Positions 17,545-25,778 of a stretch of DNA of 64,000 nt are shown here, in pieces. Origin of the DNA: Kocuria flava (GTDB lineage Bacteria; Actinomycetota; Actinomycetes; Actinomycetales; Micrococcaceae). The stretch lies in assembly GCF_001482365.1 (NCBI RefSeq), contig NZ_CP013255.1:49211-113210 (forward strand), written 5' to 3'. The translations under genes and the position numbers were made by a program. The notes below the pieces were generated by a model. The model had not been told where the DNA came from and ran no database searches. It was given only the letters and a program-made list of their open reading frames with translations. Every line of letters starts with the position of its first letter. Within the stretch, counting starts at the first letter, position 1.

Positions 17545-18961
17545 GGTCAAGTCCTTTTGAGTGGTGTACAGATTCGGCGTGATCCTTGTGGGGTCAGGCG
17601 CTGAGGGCGCCGAGGGCGGTGGTGTCCTCCTGATCGGTGTCGGCGGTATTGACGAGGGTCAGTCGGGACTTGGCCAGCACGTCCAGGCCCAGATAGCGGC
17701 GGCCTTCGGCCCACTCGTCGTGTTGCTCGGCCAGCACCGCCCCGACCAGACGGATCAGGGAGGTCCGGTCCGGGAAGATCCCGACCACGTCGGTGCGCCG
17801 GCGGATCTCGCGGTTGAGCCGCTCGTTGGGGTTGTTGGACCAGATCTGGCGCCACAGCCCCTTCGGGAAGGTGGTGAAGGCCAGGATGTCGGCCCTGGCC
17901 TCGTCCAAGTGGGCGTGCACGGCCGGCAGCTGGGGCTCGACCATCTCCAGGAGCTTGTCGAACTGCGCCTGCACCGAGGCGTCGTCGGGCTGGTCGTAGA
18001 CCGAGTGCAGCATCGCCTTCACCGCCGGCCAGGAGGCCTTCGGGGTGGTCGCCATGAGGTTGGCCGCGTAGTGGGTGCGGCACCGCTGCCAGGACGCCCC
18101 GGGCAGGGTCGCCCCGATGGCCTCCACCAGCCCGGCGTGGGCGTCAGAAGTCACCAGTCGCACCCCGGCCAGTCCGCGGGCCACCAGATCCCGGAAGAAC
18201 CCCAGCCACCCGGCGCCGGACTCGGCCGTGGCGCTCTGCACCCCGAGGATCTCCCGGTGCCCGTCGGCGTTGACGCCGGTGGCGACCATGACCGCGACCT
18301 TCACCACCCGCCCGCCCTCGCGGACCTTCATCGTCAGTGCGTCAGCGGCCACGAACGTGTAGGGGCCGGCATCGAGCGGGCGGGTGCGGAAGGACTCCAC
18401 GTGCTCGTCGAGGTCGGTGGCCATGGTCGAGACCTGGGAGCGAGACAGCCCGGTGATGCCCAACGACTGCACGAGCTTGTCCATCCGACGGGTCGAGACG
18501 CCGAGCAGGTAGCAGGTGGCCACCACGGAAGTCAGGGCGGACTCGGCCCGGCGGCGCCGTTCCAGGAGCCACTCCGGGAAGTAGGTGCCGGTCCGCAGCT
18601 TGGGGATCGCCACGTCGATGGTCCCGGTGCGGGTGTCAAAGTCACGGTGGCGGTAGCCGTTGCGGGAGTTCACCCTCTTTGGCGAGGACGCCCCGTAGGC
18701 GGCCCCGCACACCGTGTCGGCCTCGGCCGAGAGCAAGGTGTTCACGAAGGTCGTGAGCATCTCGCGCAGCAGGTCCGGAGAGGCCTGGGCGAGGTGCTCG
18801 TGCAGGAACTGGGCAGGGTCGATACTGGAAGGAGCGGTCATCGTGATGGTCCTCTTCGAGAGTGCTGTGGAAGGTTCACTCGAAGGATCACGCGGTGACC
18901 GCCTTCGTCTGTGGCGACGCGCTCACCGGGCTACCCGTACACCACTCTGCAGGACGCAACT
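17545..18961 (-). mobile_element. IS256-family element A, complete, with 8-bp target duplication
   Basis: 1417 bp. Left end GGTCAAGTCCTTTTGAGTGG; the right end is the complement of AGTTGCGTCCTGCAGAGTGG, giving imperfect inverted repeats. It is flanked by a perfect 8-bp duplication GGTCGCCA (17537-17544 and 18962-18969), which fixes the boundaries. It contains one transposase gene. It shares end sequences and length with copy B at 31802-33213 but is clearly diverged from it. The insertion site is non-coding. Confidence 0.92.
17594..18841 (-). CDS. IS256-family transposase (element A)
   Basis: 415 residues, the usual length. The mutator-type DDE core is visible: Asp in TFVAADALTMKV, Asp in LVTSDAHAGLVEAIG and Glu in NPNERLNREIRRRTDVVGIF; CxxHY appears as RCRTHYAANLMA. 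It starts MTAPSSIDPAQFLHEHL. Full length and in frame, so probably active. A long open frame on the opposite strand (17561-18898) is a codon-bias shadow. Confidence 0.95.
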   Translation of the reverse strand: MTAPSSIDPAQFLHEHLAQASPDLLREMLTTFVNTLLSAEADTVCGAAYGASSPKRVNSRNGYRHRDFDTRTGTIDVAIPKLRTGTYFPEWLLERRRRAESALTSVVATCYLLGVSTRRMDKLVQSLGITGLSRSQVSTMATDLDEHVESFRTRPLDAGPYTFVAADALTMKVREGGRVVKVAVMVATGVNADGHREILGVQSATAESGAGWLGFFRDLVARGLAGVRLVTSDAHAGLVEAIGATLPGASWQRCRTHYAANLMATTPKASWPAVKAMLHSVYDQPDDASVQAQFDKLLEMVEPQLPAVHAHLDEARADILAFTTFPKGLWRQIWSNNPNERLNREIRRRTDVVGIFPDRTSLIRLVGAVLAEQHDEWAEGRRYLGLDVLAKSRLTLVNTADTDQEDTTALGALSA

Positions 18962-19114
18962 GGTCGCCACCGATTTTCCCAGGCACATCGGTCCAGGGCC
19001 GATCCTTGTCAAAGCACGACCGGGGCGACTCGACTGCTGCTTTCCGGCTATCAGGGCGACAGTCCCGGCCGTTGCGGTGAGCTCACCGATTGCTCCGGCG
19101 CAGTCGGTGCGTCC

Positions 19115-19402
19115 TCATTGTGGCTCGCGATCCCCAGGGGTCTCCGGCGTGGGTCCCAAGGGTCGGTCGGGTCGTCGCCGAGCTCGCATCTGGGCGTGGG
19201 TGTGCTCAGCGCGGGCATGGGACTGCGTCTCGAAGCGCACGGAGAAGACCGCCCCCAGCGCCACGATCCCCAGCACCAGCAGCGCCACGAGCGTCCGGCT
19301 CGTCGGCTGCCCGGCCCCTACCGAGAGCACCAGCCACACGGCGGCCCCCGCCACCAGGAGACCACCAACCACGGTGGCGATCACGCCAGCTGGGCGCACC
19401 AC
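19115..19402 (-). CDS. Small two-helix membrane protein
   Basis: 95 residues from GTG 19402, preceded by AGGAAAGGGG; longer starts read through the promoter area. Two hydrophobic helices (AGVIATVVGGLLVAGAAVWL and LVALLVLGIVALGAVFSVRF) are followed by a basic tail with a HTHAQMRARRRPDRP section. Upstream, TTGATGTGTCAACATAATGA could be promoter or operator. Not recognised; unrelated to the IS. Confidence 0.5.
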   Translation of the reverse strand: MVRPAGVIATVVGGLLVAGAAVWLVLSVGAGQPTSRTLVALLVLGIVALGAVFSVRFETQSHARAEHTHAQMRARRRPDRPLGPTPETPGDREPQ

Positions 19403-19565
19403 AACCCCTTTCCTGAACCCCTGAGGGCAGTCGCTACCAAGAACCTCATTATGTTGACACATCAACCATAATGGCGCGAATCGTCGCTTGTCCTCCCCTC
19501 GGGAAGGGTGGCGCATGGGACGAGTAAGGCCTGGACTCACCGCCTCGATGCATGGCAAGCATACT

Positions 19566-19580
19566 GTCTACCAGGTAGAC
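19566..19580. promoter_or_regulatory. 15-bp perfect palindrome GTCTACCAGGTAGAC
   Basis: Perfect dyad of 7 bp around a central A in the intergenic region 19403-19782, followed by TAGGAG. The form is like a TetR-family operator. No TetR gene is in the window, so the regulator would act from elsewhere. The nearest downstream gene is 19783. Confidence 0.5.
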
Positions 19581-19782
19581 TAGGAGACGCGTCGGCTTCT
19601 GCGGTCGGCGCACCGGGTGACTGACCTTTGTCGTTCGAGGGCGGGTCAGCGCCTGCGCGCCGGTCGCTCACGCCGGCGCGGGCGCACCCTCGTCTTTTCT
19701 TCCCATGGAAGACGGGGGTGTTGTCCTGAGTGCCCTCTTATCGTCCTGCCCGGTCTCGCCTCGCTCAAGGAGTTGCCTGCCC

Positions 19783-20052
19783 ATGACTGCTCACCTCTCC
19801 GCGGTCGAGGACACTGCCACCAGCCCGGAGGCACGTGCGGCTCCGCACGAGATCACCTCCGCACCGGATGCGGGGACCGAGACAGTGTGGTCACCGGGGG
19901 ATCCGGTGGTCGTCCACCGCGACGGGCAGCTGCTCTATGAGGGTGTCCTCGACGTGTTCGCCGGTGACCTGGGGGTGGCCTGGGTTCGGGAGGCCGGGGA
20001 TGGGTGGCGCCGGATGGTGGCGCTGTCCGAGGTCGAGCTCCACCGCCGGTAA
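19783..20052 (+). CDS. Small hypothetical protein
   Basis: 89 residues from ATG 19783, with AAGGAG ten bases upstream; the upstream in-frame ATG lacks a site. After a ~35-residue disordered N-terminus a compact beta-rich module appears (ETVWSPGDPVVVHRDGQLLY, GVLDVFAGDLGVAWVRE, DGWRRMVALSEVELHRR), like a small barrel of about 50 residues. No family recognised. It precedes the GAF-ANTAR gene by 154 bp. Confidence 0.6.
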   Translation: MTAHLSAVEDTATSPEARAAPHEITSAPDAGTETVWSPGDPVVVHRDGQLLYEGVLDVFAGDLGVAWVREAGDGWRRMVALSEVELHRR

Positions 20053-20206
20053 TCCGCACCCGTCAGGCACCGCATCCGCGGTCACAGACCGCCGGGATGT
20101 CCGCCGGCCGGTCGTACACTGTTGCCCTCCCCGCACCACTGCCGAGGGTCGCTGCGCCCACCGCGCACGGGCCGGTGCCTTGGATGTGCGCGTTGAAAGG
20201 ACTGCG

Positions 20207-21004
20207 TTGACCGATTCCACGACCACGACGACGGGGGCCTCACCGTTTCCGTCCTATCCCTCCGTCTCCCCCTCGGTGCAGCTGCACGAGGTGCTGGCCG
20301 CTAGCCGGGACCTGCAGGAGTTCCTGGAGGAGTTCACCCAGATCATGGCCGCCCACCTGAGCTCCAGTGGGGTCGAGGTCTGGTGCGCCGTGACCCTGCT
20401 GCGCGATGGTACGGCCGGCACGGTGGCCAGCAGCAACGCCCGGGCCGTGGTGCTCGATGAGATCCAGTACGGCTTCGACAAGGGCCCCTGCATGAGTGCT
20501 GCCCGCCAGCAGCTGCTCATCCACGCCCCGGACTTCGCCACCGACGACCGGTGGGGCGCCTACACCGAGGCCGCCATGGCCCAGGGGGTGCACTCGGCCG
20601 TGGCCGCGCCCTTCGATCTGCCCGGACCGGACCAGGCGGCGCTGAACGTCTACGCCGGGGTGGCCCATGCCTTCGACGAGACCGCGATCGCGACCATCAC
20701 CCAGGAGGTCGCCGCGACTTCCACGGCCCTGCGCCTGGCTCTGCGCCTGGCCCACTACCAGGACACCGAAGCCGACCTGCGCGCGGCCATGGACTCGCGC
20801 ACCGCCATCGATGTGGCCGTGGGCATCGTCATGGCCCAGCACTACTGCACGCAGGAGGAGGCCTTCGCCCTGCTGGCCGCCGCAGCCAGTACGCGCCACA
20901 CCAAGGTCCGGGAGATCGCCACCCAGCTGGTGGAAACCACCGGTGGACAGGCCCCGACCACGCACTTCAACACCTCCCGAGCCTCAACCAGGACCCAGCC
21001 CTGA
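20207..21004 (+). CDS. GAF-ANTAR transcription antiterminator
   Basis: 265 residues from TTG 20207 (GAAAGGAC upstream). A GAF domain covers about 35-175 (VWCAVTLLRDGTAG, FDKGPCMSAARQQLL, YAGVAHAFDETAIATI). A C-terminal ANTAR domain follows (RAAMDSRTAIDVAVGIVMAQ, then CTQEEAFALLAAAASTRHTK), with the three-helix pattern and conserved Ala/Gly residues. ANTAR proteins bind paired RNA hairpins in leaders and prevent termination; the GAF domain senses a ligand or redox state. Targets are not proven; the repeated sequence at 21063 and 22346 is a candidate. Confidence 0.88.
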   Translation: MTDSTTTTTGASPFPSYPSVSPSVQLHEVLAASRDLQEFLEEFTQIMAAHLSSSGVEVWCAVTLLRDGTAGTVASSNARAVVLDEIQYGFDKGPCMSAARQQLLIHAPDFATDDRWGAYTEAAMAQGVHSAVAAPFDLPGPDQAALNVYAGVAHAFDETAIATITQEVAATSTALRLALRLAHYQDTEADLRAAMDSRTAIDVAVGIVMAQHYCTQEEAFALLAAAASTRHTKVREIATQLVETTGGQAPTTHFNTSRASTRTQP

Positions 21005-21091
21005 ACCCGGCCGGCCACTAGGGGTTCCCTGGGGTCAGGGGCGGGAGAGGCTCGGCGATGGCTGAGTAGTCGGCCGCAGCCCTGATCCCTG

Positions 21092-21338
21092 CCCGGAGGA
21101 GACCCCACCGCCCTGGCTTCGGGGGAAGCGTGGCCCGAGCAGCTGCTGGGACTCCACCTGCTGGAGCTGCAGGTGCTGCACAGCAGGATCAGCCGGCACT
21201 TGGACCGGGAGTACCAGAGCCGGGGGGGGGGGCTCGCACCCGTTCTCGTTGGACCGGTTGCAGAGCCTGAGTATGGAGCCTGACAGCCGGGTCCTGGCCG
21301 AGACCACCACCGGGGTGCTGCACGGCACGATCGACTGA
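21092..21338 (+). pseudogene. Frameshifted, N-terminally truncated paralogue of the 22518 gene
   Basis: Reading from after a stop near 21085, GGDPTALASGEAWPEQLLGL ... LQVLHSRISRHLDREYQSR parallels GADPTSLTPEEPFPEELLGL ... LQVLHSRVSRRLEQEYLSL of the gene at 22518. At a run of eleven G (21222-21232) the frame shifts, after which SHPFSLDRLQSLSME matches the paralogue's PHPLTVDRLQCLGVE and the frame ends at TGA 21336. One G fewer restores the frame. No good start codon remains at the 5' end. Confidence 0.75.
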
Positions 21339-21656
21339 CTGTGAGGATTCCTTGTGCGTCCTGGATCCGCTCCCGGTCGGCCACGGCAGACTGCCCGGAT
21401 CGCCCGTTGAGCCACCTGTCGGCACCGCCCTGGTGGACTCGGTGAACCTGTCTGCCCTATGCGTGCTGGGCTTGCCGGCGGAGGTCCTGGTGGGTGAGCG
21501 CGGGTCCACGCACGGGTGGTCCGGGCAGCGAGGCGGAAACGCGCCGGTGGGCCCGGCGGCACTGTGGTGTGGGAGCGTGAAGGGAATTGATCACCTGCCC
21601 GCCCCGCTGCACTGTCCAGATTCCTCGCACGATCTCGAGGCTGAAGGAGGCCCCCC

Positions 21657-21881
21657 TTGCTCGACGTCCAAGAAGCCCAGCAGGCCCGCGCCCTGCAGCA
21701 CGCGATGACGCGAGCGGGCATTTCCCCATCACAGCTGTGGTGGCACTACTACAGCCTCAGTGGAGACGCCGATGAACTGGAGCTTGAGGCCTACCTCTAC
21801 CAGGCGCTGCACCTGCCGCGCCTCGAGCGCCTGATGCTCGACCACGCCTTGCGTGAACTCATCAACGACCGGCCCGGATGA
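21657..21881 (+). CDS. Small hypothetical protein
   Basis: 74 residues from TTG 21657 behind GAAGGAGG. Almost wholly helical: LDVQEAQQARALQHAMTRAG, then PSQLWWHYYSLSGDADELEL and LHLPRLERLMLDHALREL. It lies between the broken and intact copies of the 22518-type gene. Short acidic Trp/Tyr-containing helical proteins of this kind recur in Micrococcaceae, but I assign no function. Confidence 0.6.
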   Translation: MLDVQEAQQARALQHAMTRAGISPSQLWWHYYSLSGDADELELEAYLYQALHLPRLERLMLDHALRELINDRPG

Positions 21882-22517
21882 CCACGCACAGCCCTACATC
21901 TCCCATCTCGCCCCCGAATCCGCCCGGCCCAGGACATGGGAGCGACCGGCGCACGGTCGGGAATGGCCGCACCCGTGGTCGTCGGCACATGAAGGGTCAC
22001 ATCTATGGCAAGTGTGCTGTCGGTTGCGTAGCCTGAAGATGCGCTGTTCCGATGCGCAGCGCAGCGGGGTGTTTGGGGGGTGCCACTGCTGTCGTCCCCA
22101 TCAGCGCTCCACCCGCCGGGATGAGCACCTGGCGTGAACCCGTCCCCGCCCCGGTCATCGTCTCGGGGCGGGGGCGGCGCCATTCCCACCGCACAGGTTG
22201 CCGCCCCGGAGGCAGGGGGTGTGCGAAAGTCGCGAGCCCGCTGTCCTGCAGCTGTGGCAAGGGGCTGCCGGCTCCGGTCCCGGCCCGGGTGATGACCGGA
22301 GGGGGTTCACCGTGTGGGCCGGGCGAGGATATGCTGGTGGGTGGCTAAGTAGCTGGCCGCAGTCCTGAATGCTGCCCAGTGAAAGAACCCCTCTTCCCAT
22401 GCCGTTGTTGCCCTTTGCGCGGGCTGCTGCCTGCGTGCCCCAGCCCCTTCATGCCTGTCCTCATGCCTGCTGTCCGTCTGCGAGCCGGTGCGCCCTGTCG
22501 GAAGGTGGGGTGGTCCG
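21882..22517. other. Intergenic stretch with a repeated leader-like segment
   Basis: No gene supported in 636 bp. The segment at 22346-22380 (CTAAGTAGCTGGCCGCAGTC...) is a diverged repeat of 21063-21098 (CTGAGTAGTCGGCCGCAGCC...). Each precedes a member of the same small-protein family, so it is probably a duplicated leader. A further hairpin-rich block at 22140-22320 has no recognisable riboswitch signature. Confidence 0.45.
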
Positions 22518-22805
22518 GTGACCGATCACCTGCCCTCGACGATGCAGGAACCGGGGCTGGCCCCCGGTGCGGATCCCACCTCGCTGACCCCGGAAGAGCC
22601 CTTCCCGGAGGAGCTGCTGGGCCTGTCCTTGGTGCAGCTGCAGGTGCTGCACAGCCGGGTCAGCCGGCGCCTGGAGCAGGAGTATCTGAGCCTGGAGGGT
22701 CCGCACCCGCTGACTGTGGACCGGTTGCAGTGCCTGGGAGTCGAACTGGATAGCCGGGTGCTGACGGGCACGACGACTGCGTCCTCTGCCCTGACAGAGA
22801 GCTGA
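22518..22805 (+). CDS. Small helical hypothetical protein
   Basis: 95 residues from GTG 22518 (GAAGGTGGGG upstream). The N-terminus is disordered; the core ELLGLSLVQLQVLHSRVSRR followed by LEQEYLSLEG and TVDRLQCLGVELDSRV forms a likely helical hairpin. A degenerate paralogue lies at 21092. It may be a small coiled-coil regulator; no family recognised. The histidine kinase gene converges on it 51 bp downstream. Confidence 0.6.
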   Translation: MTDHLPSTMQEPGLAPGADPTSLTPEEPFPEELLGLSLVQLQVLHSRVSRRLEQEYLSLEGPHPLTVDRLQCLGVELDSRVLTGTTTASSALTES

Positions 22806-22855
22806 CCACCCCCACCCTCCCTTCTTTGGGGGGTCGGGCGGCCTGGCCGGCGGGG

Positions 22856-24472
22856 TCACGCGGTGGGCAGGGTGAGGGTGAAGATCGTGCCTTCCCCGGC
22901 TGTACTGTGGCAGGTCAAGGTGCCGCCGTGGTCTTCGACGATGGCTTTGCTCAAAGCCAGGCCGATGCCCAACCCGGGGGTGGTGCTCATGCGGGCGGTG
23001 GGGCTGCGGTAGTACTTCTCGAAAACCCTGGCGACCTCGTGTGGGCTCATCCCGTAGCCGTGGTCGATGACCTGCACCTGGGCCGTGGTGGTCTCGGTGG
23101 TGGCGATGACGAACACGGGTCGGTGGGGTGGGGAGTACTTCACCGCGTTGGAGATCAGGTTGTCCAGGACCTGACGCAGGCCTACCGGGTCGCCGAGGAC
23201 CACCAGGGACGGGTGGGCCCACATCGTGAGGGCCACCTCCGCCCGCTCGGCGCCGGGGCGGGCGGCCTCGAGGGCTTGTTCGAGCACGGGCAGGAGATCG
23301 ACCGGGCCCGAGTGCCGGCGGGCGGGGCCACGGTGGGTGCTGAGCAGGTCCTCGACCAGGTGCAGCAGCTGCTCGGCGTTGCGCTCGATCACCGCCAACC
23401 CGGCCTGGGCAGGCTCTGACAGCTGCTCGTCCAGGCTCAGCAGCTCGGTATAGCCGCGGATGGAGGTCAACGGGGTGCGTAACTCGTGAGAGATCCCGGC
23501 CACGAACTCGTCCTTGGCCTCCAGGGCCTCGACCAGCTCGGTGACATCGCTGAAGGACAAGACGGAGCCCTCGGGCTGACCCTGGTCATCGTGGAGCACC
23601 CGGGCCGTGGCGGACAGAATGCGCTGGGCCGCAGGCTCACCGACCCGCAGCAGCTCCCCGGAGAAGGACTCCCCGGCCACCGCCCGGGCGATCGGGGCCT
23701 CCGCAGCCGGCACCCGCTCCCCTGCCCTGTCGTAGAGGTCCAGGGGTGCCTGCTGGTGGCCGTGGCGGCGATGGGCGTAGGCGGCGAGCTGGTCGTTGTT
23801 GGCCAGTACCGGGCGGCCGGTCTCGTCCAGGGCCAGGACCCACACGTCCACCGACTCCAGCACGGTGTGCAGCAGTCGTTCCCGGCGGGCGGCTTCGGCC
23901 AGCAGCTGGCGCAGCCGGGCGTCCTTGGCCCCGGCGCTGTCCACCAGCACCTGGGCCATCGCCCCGATGGCCAGAACCATCACCGGGATCAGCACCGACT
24001 CGCTCAAGGCCGCCACACTCACCGGCTCCGGCCCCAGCAGCACCGGGGCCCAGAGCATGGCCAGGGTCAGCAGCGCCCCGATCGGAGCCCCCAGTCGCCC
24101 CAGCTGACCGGAGGCCACCAGCCACAGCATCGGCAGGGTGACCAGGAACGGAATGCCCAGCACATGGGGGAACATCCCCTCGAACAGCAATCCCACTGGC
24201 AGAAAATCCAGCACCGGAATCACCAACGACGCCTTCGGTCCCAGGGCTTCCCAGGGCACCAGCACACAGGCCAGCAGCAGCGCCACGGTGAGGCCCCCGC
24301 CCCACAGCACCCGGGCATCGGCCAGCAACCCGGGGCGGAAGAGCCCCACGGCGATCAGCAGCACCACCGTGGCGAGAGTCTGGGGCAGCTGACTGATCAC
24401 CACCCGCGCCCGCGGGGAAAGCTCATGCACCCGTGCGGGCACCAGGCGCAGACCCGCCAGGACAGCATCCAC
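22856..24472 (-). CDS. Membrane sensor histidine kinase
   Basis: 538 residues from GTG 24472 (AGAGGGG upstream); the longer frame to 24643 lacks a start signal. Six or so hydrophobic helices occupy residues ~25-195. A PAS-like domain (~215-330, VWVLALDETGRPVLANN) is followed by the HisKA H-box GISHELRTPLTSIRGY. The HATPase_c domain has N-box DNLISNAVKYSPP, G1 DHGYGMSP, F-box FEKYYR and G2 GLGIGLALSKAIVEDHGG. No response regulator gene is adjacent, so it is an orphan kinase here. The signal is unknown. Confidence 0.9.
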   Translation of the reverse strand: MDAVLAGLRLVPARVHELSPRARVVISQLPQTLATVVLLIAVGLFRPGLLADARVLWGGGLTVALLLACVLVPWEALGPKASLVIPVLDFLPVGLLFEGMFPHVLGIPFLVTLPMLWLVASGQLGRLGAPIGALLTLAMLWAPVLLGPEPVSVAALSESVLIPVMVLAIGAMAQVLVDSAGAKDARLRQLLAEAARRERLLHTVLESVDVWVLALDETGRPVLANNDQLAAYAHRRHGHQQAPLDLYDRAGERVPAAEAPIARAVAGESFSGELLRVGEPAAQRILSATARVLHDDQGQPEGSVLSFSDVTELVEALEAKDEFVAGISHELRTPLTSIRGYTELLSLDEQLSEPAQAGLAVIERNAEQLLHLVEDLLSTHRGPARRHSGPVDLLPVLEQALEAARPGAERAEVALTMWAHPSLVVLGDPVGLRQVLDNLISNAVKYSPPHRPVFVIATTETTTAQVQVIDHGYGMSPHEVARVFEKYYRSPTARMSTTPGLGIGLALSKAIVEDHGGTLTCHSTAGEGTIFTLTLPTA

Positions 24473-24901
24473 CGCACACCCCTCTTCCTTCCGACCCCGC
24501 CACCACCAGCCGGGTTTTCGCCTACGCGAACAGTAGCTTTTGCATGGTGGGCGCTGGGGCGTGCCGGCCGCCGATGCCACGCCGTCACCGACGCCCGCGC
24601 ACCGCGCCCCCCTCCTGGCGGTGGCGGTCGCGGCAGCCGCCACCCACCCTCAGGAAGCGAAGGTGCCGCACGAAGCGGGTGTTAACGATTGCCAACATTG
24701 TTGACGGGTGGGTAGCTTGAGCCCAGCAGCGGTCCTCCGGTCCCGTCCGGGCTCCAGGCAGCTCCACGGGCCCGCGCACGCCCCGGGGACCACGCGGGAC
24801 GGCCCCGTCCCCTCCGCCCGGAGGAGCCCGGCCCGCCCGCGCGCTGGCACGGCCCCCGCGGGAAGCGCCCGCAGGGCACGACGATCGGAGATCCGGACGC
24901 G
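24473..24901. other. Intergenic region upstream of the surface protein gene
   Basis: 429 bp without a supported gene. Around 24680-24715, GTTAACGATTGCCAACATTG with TTGACGGGTGGGTAGCTTGA may hold a promoter (a -35-like TTGACG) for the 24902 gene. The rest is GC-rich and featureless by eye. Confidence 0.4.
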
Positions 24902-25708
24902 ATGACGACTGCCACCCCCGAGCCACGCCCCGCCCGCCGCCCGGCACGCCGCTGGGCCACCGCCTCCACCACGGCCGCCCTGCTGGCCGGGAGCCTCGTC
25001 GCGGGGGCCCCCGCGGCCTCGGCCGCCCCGGGGGCGCCCGCCTGCCCCGAGGCCACCGCCGCCTTCGAGACGGCCGTGGCCGGCACCGGCATCACCCCTC
25101 AGGCCCTGGCGCAGGTGGAGCTCTCCGCCGAGGCCGTCGCCGCCGCCGAGGCCCGGTACGCCGCCCTGGTCGGCGGCGCCGGCGGGCCGAGCCTGCAGGA
25201 GCTGGAGCAGGCCGCCCAGCAGCTGGCGCTGGCCCAGGAGTCCGGGGACCCGGCGGCCGTCGCGGCCGCCGAGGCGCGCCTGGCCGAGCTCGACGCCCGG
25301 CTGGGCACCGCGCTCGAGGGCGTGGACCCCGCCGCCGCGCAGCAGGCGGTGGCCGAGTCCACCGTGGTCCTCGACGGCCTGCTCGCCCAGCTGGGGATCG
25401 ACCAGGCCACGGCCGCGCAGCTGGCGGGGCTGCTCGAGCAGGCCGCACTGGCCTGCGGGGCCGCCCCGGCCGCACCGGCCCCGGTGGCGCCCGCCCCGGC
25501 CGAGGCCGCACCCGTGGCCGCCCCGGTCGAGGCCGCACCCGTGGCCGCCCCGGTCGAGGCCGCCCCGGTGGGGGTCAATCCTGGGTTCGACGTCCAGACG
25601 GGCGCCGACGCGCGGTCCTCGGGGACCCCGCTGCTGCTCGCCGGTGCGGGCACCGTCCTGCTCGTGGGCGCCGCGACCGTCCTCGTGCGCCGGCGCGCCC
25701 GTTTCTGA
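24902..25708 (+). CDS. Secreted, C-terminally anchored surface protein with tandem repeats
   Basis: 268 residues. An N-terminal signal (ASTTAALLAGSLVAGAPAAS, cleavage likely after SAA) leads to an Ala/Glu-rich helical region of ~130 residues (AAAEARLAELDARLGTALEG). A Pro/Ala stretch follows with a 9-residue repeat EAAPVAAPV, encoded by 27-bp direct repeats at 25502-25528 and 25529-25555. The C-terminus has a hydrophobic helix (TPLLLAGAGTVLLVGAATVL) and RRRARF, the layout of a sortase sorting signal, but no LPxTG is present. It is either a plain membrane anchor or uses an unusual motif. Confidence 0.7.
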   Translation: MTTATPEPRPARRPARRWATASTTAALLAGSLVAGAPAASAAPGAPACPEATAAFETAVAGTGITPQALAQVELSAEAVAAAEARYAALVGGAGGPSLQELEQAAQQLALAQESGDPAAVAAAEARLAELDARLGTALEGVDPAAAQQAVAESTVVLDGLLAQLGIDQATAAQLAGLLEQAALACGAAPAAPAPVAPAPAEAAPVAAPVEAAPVAAPVEAAPVGVNPGFDVQTGADARSSGTPLLLAGAGTVLLVGAATVLVRRRARF

Positions 25709-25717
25709 CCCGTCACA

Positions 25718-25778
25718 CCCCCACCACCACGACGCAGGCCCCCACCAACGGTGGGGGCCTGCGTCGTGGTGGTGGGGG
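25718..25778. terminator. Strong bidirectional terminator hairpin
   Basis: A perfect 29-bp stem (25718-25746 and 25750-25778) with loop AAC separates the convergent surface-protein and ABC-permease genes. It ends directly at the permease stop codon. Confidence 0.9.

Noticed and set aside
17561..18898. 445-codon open frame on the plus strand over IS256 element A
   Set aside because: Antisense shadow of the transposase produced by GC-rich codon bias; composition is Gly/His/Gln-rich with no motif. The same applies to 31836-33122 over element B.
17551..18955. IS256 boundaries at the most obvious matching block (GTCCT)
   Set aside because: No target duplication exists there; moving six bases outward gives perfect 8-bp duplications for both IS256 copies.
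23486..24685. 399-codon frame opposite the histidine kinase
   Set aside because: Gln/His-rich antisense shadow; the kinase on the minus strand has all HisKA/HATPase motifs.
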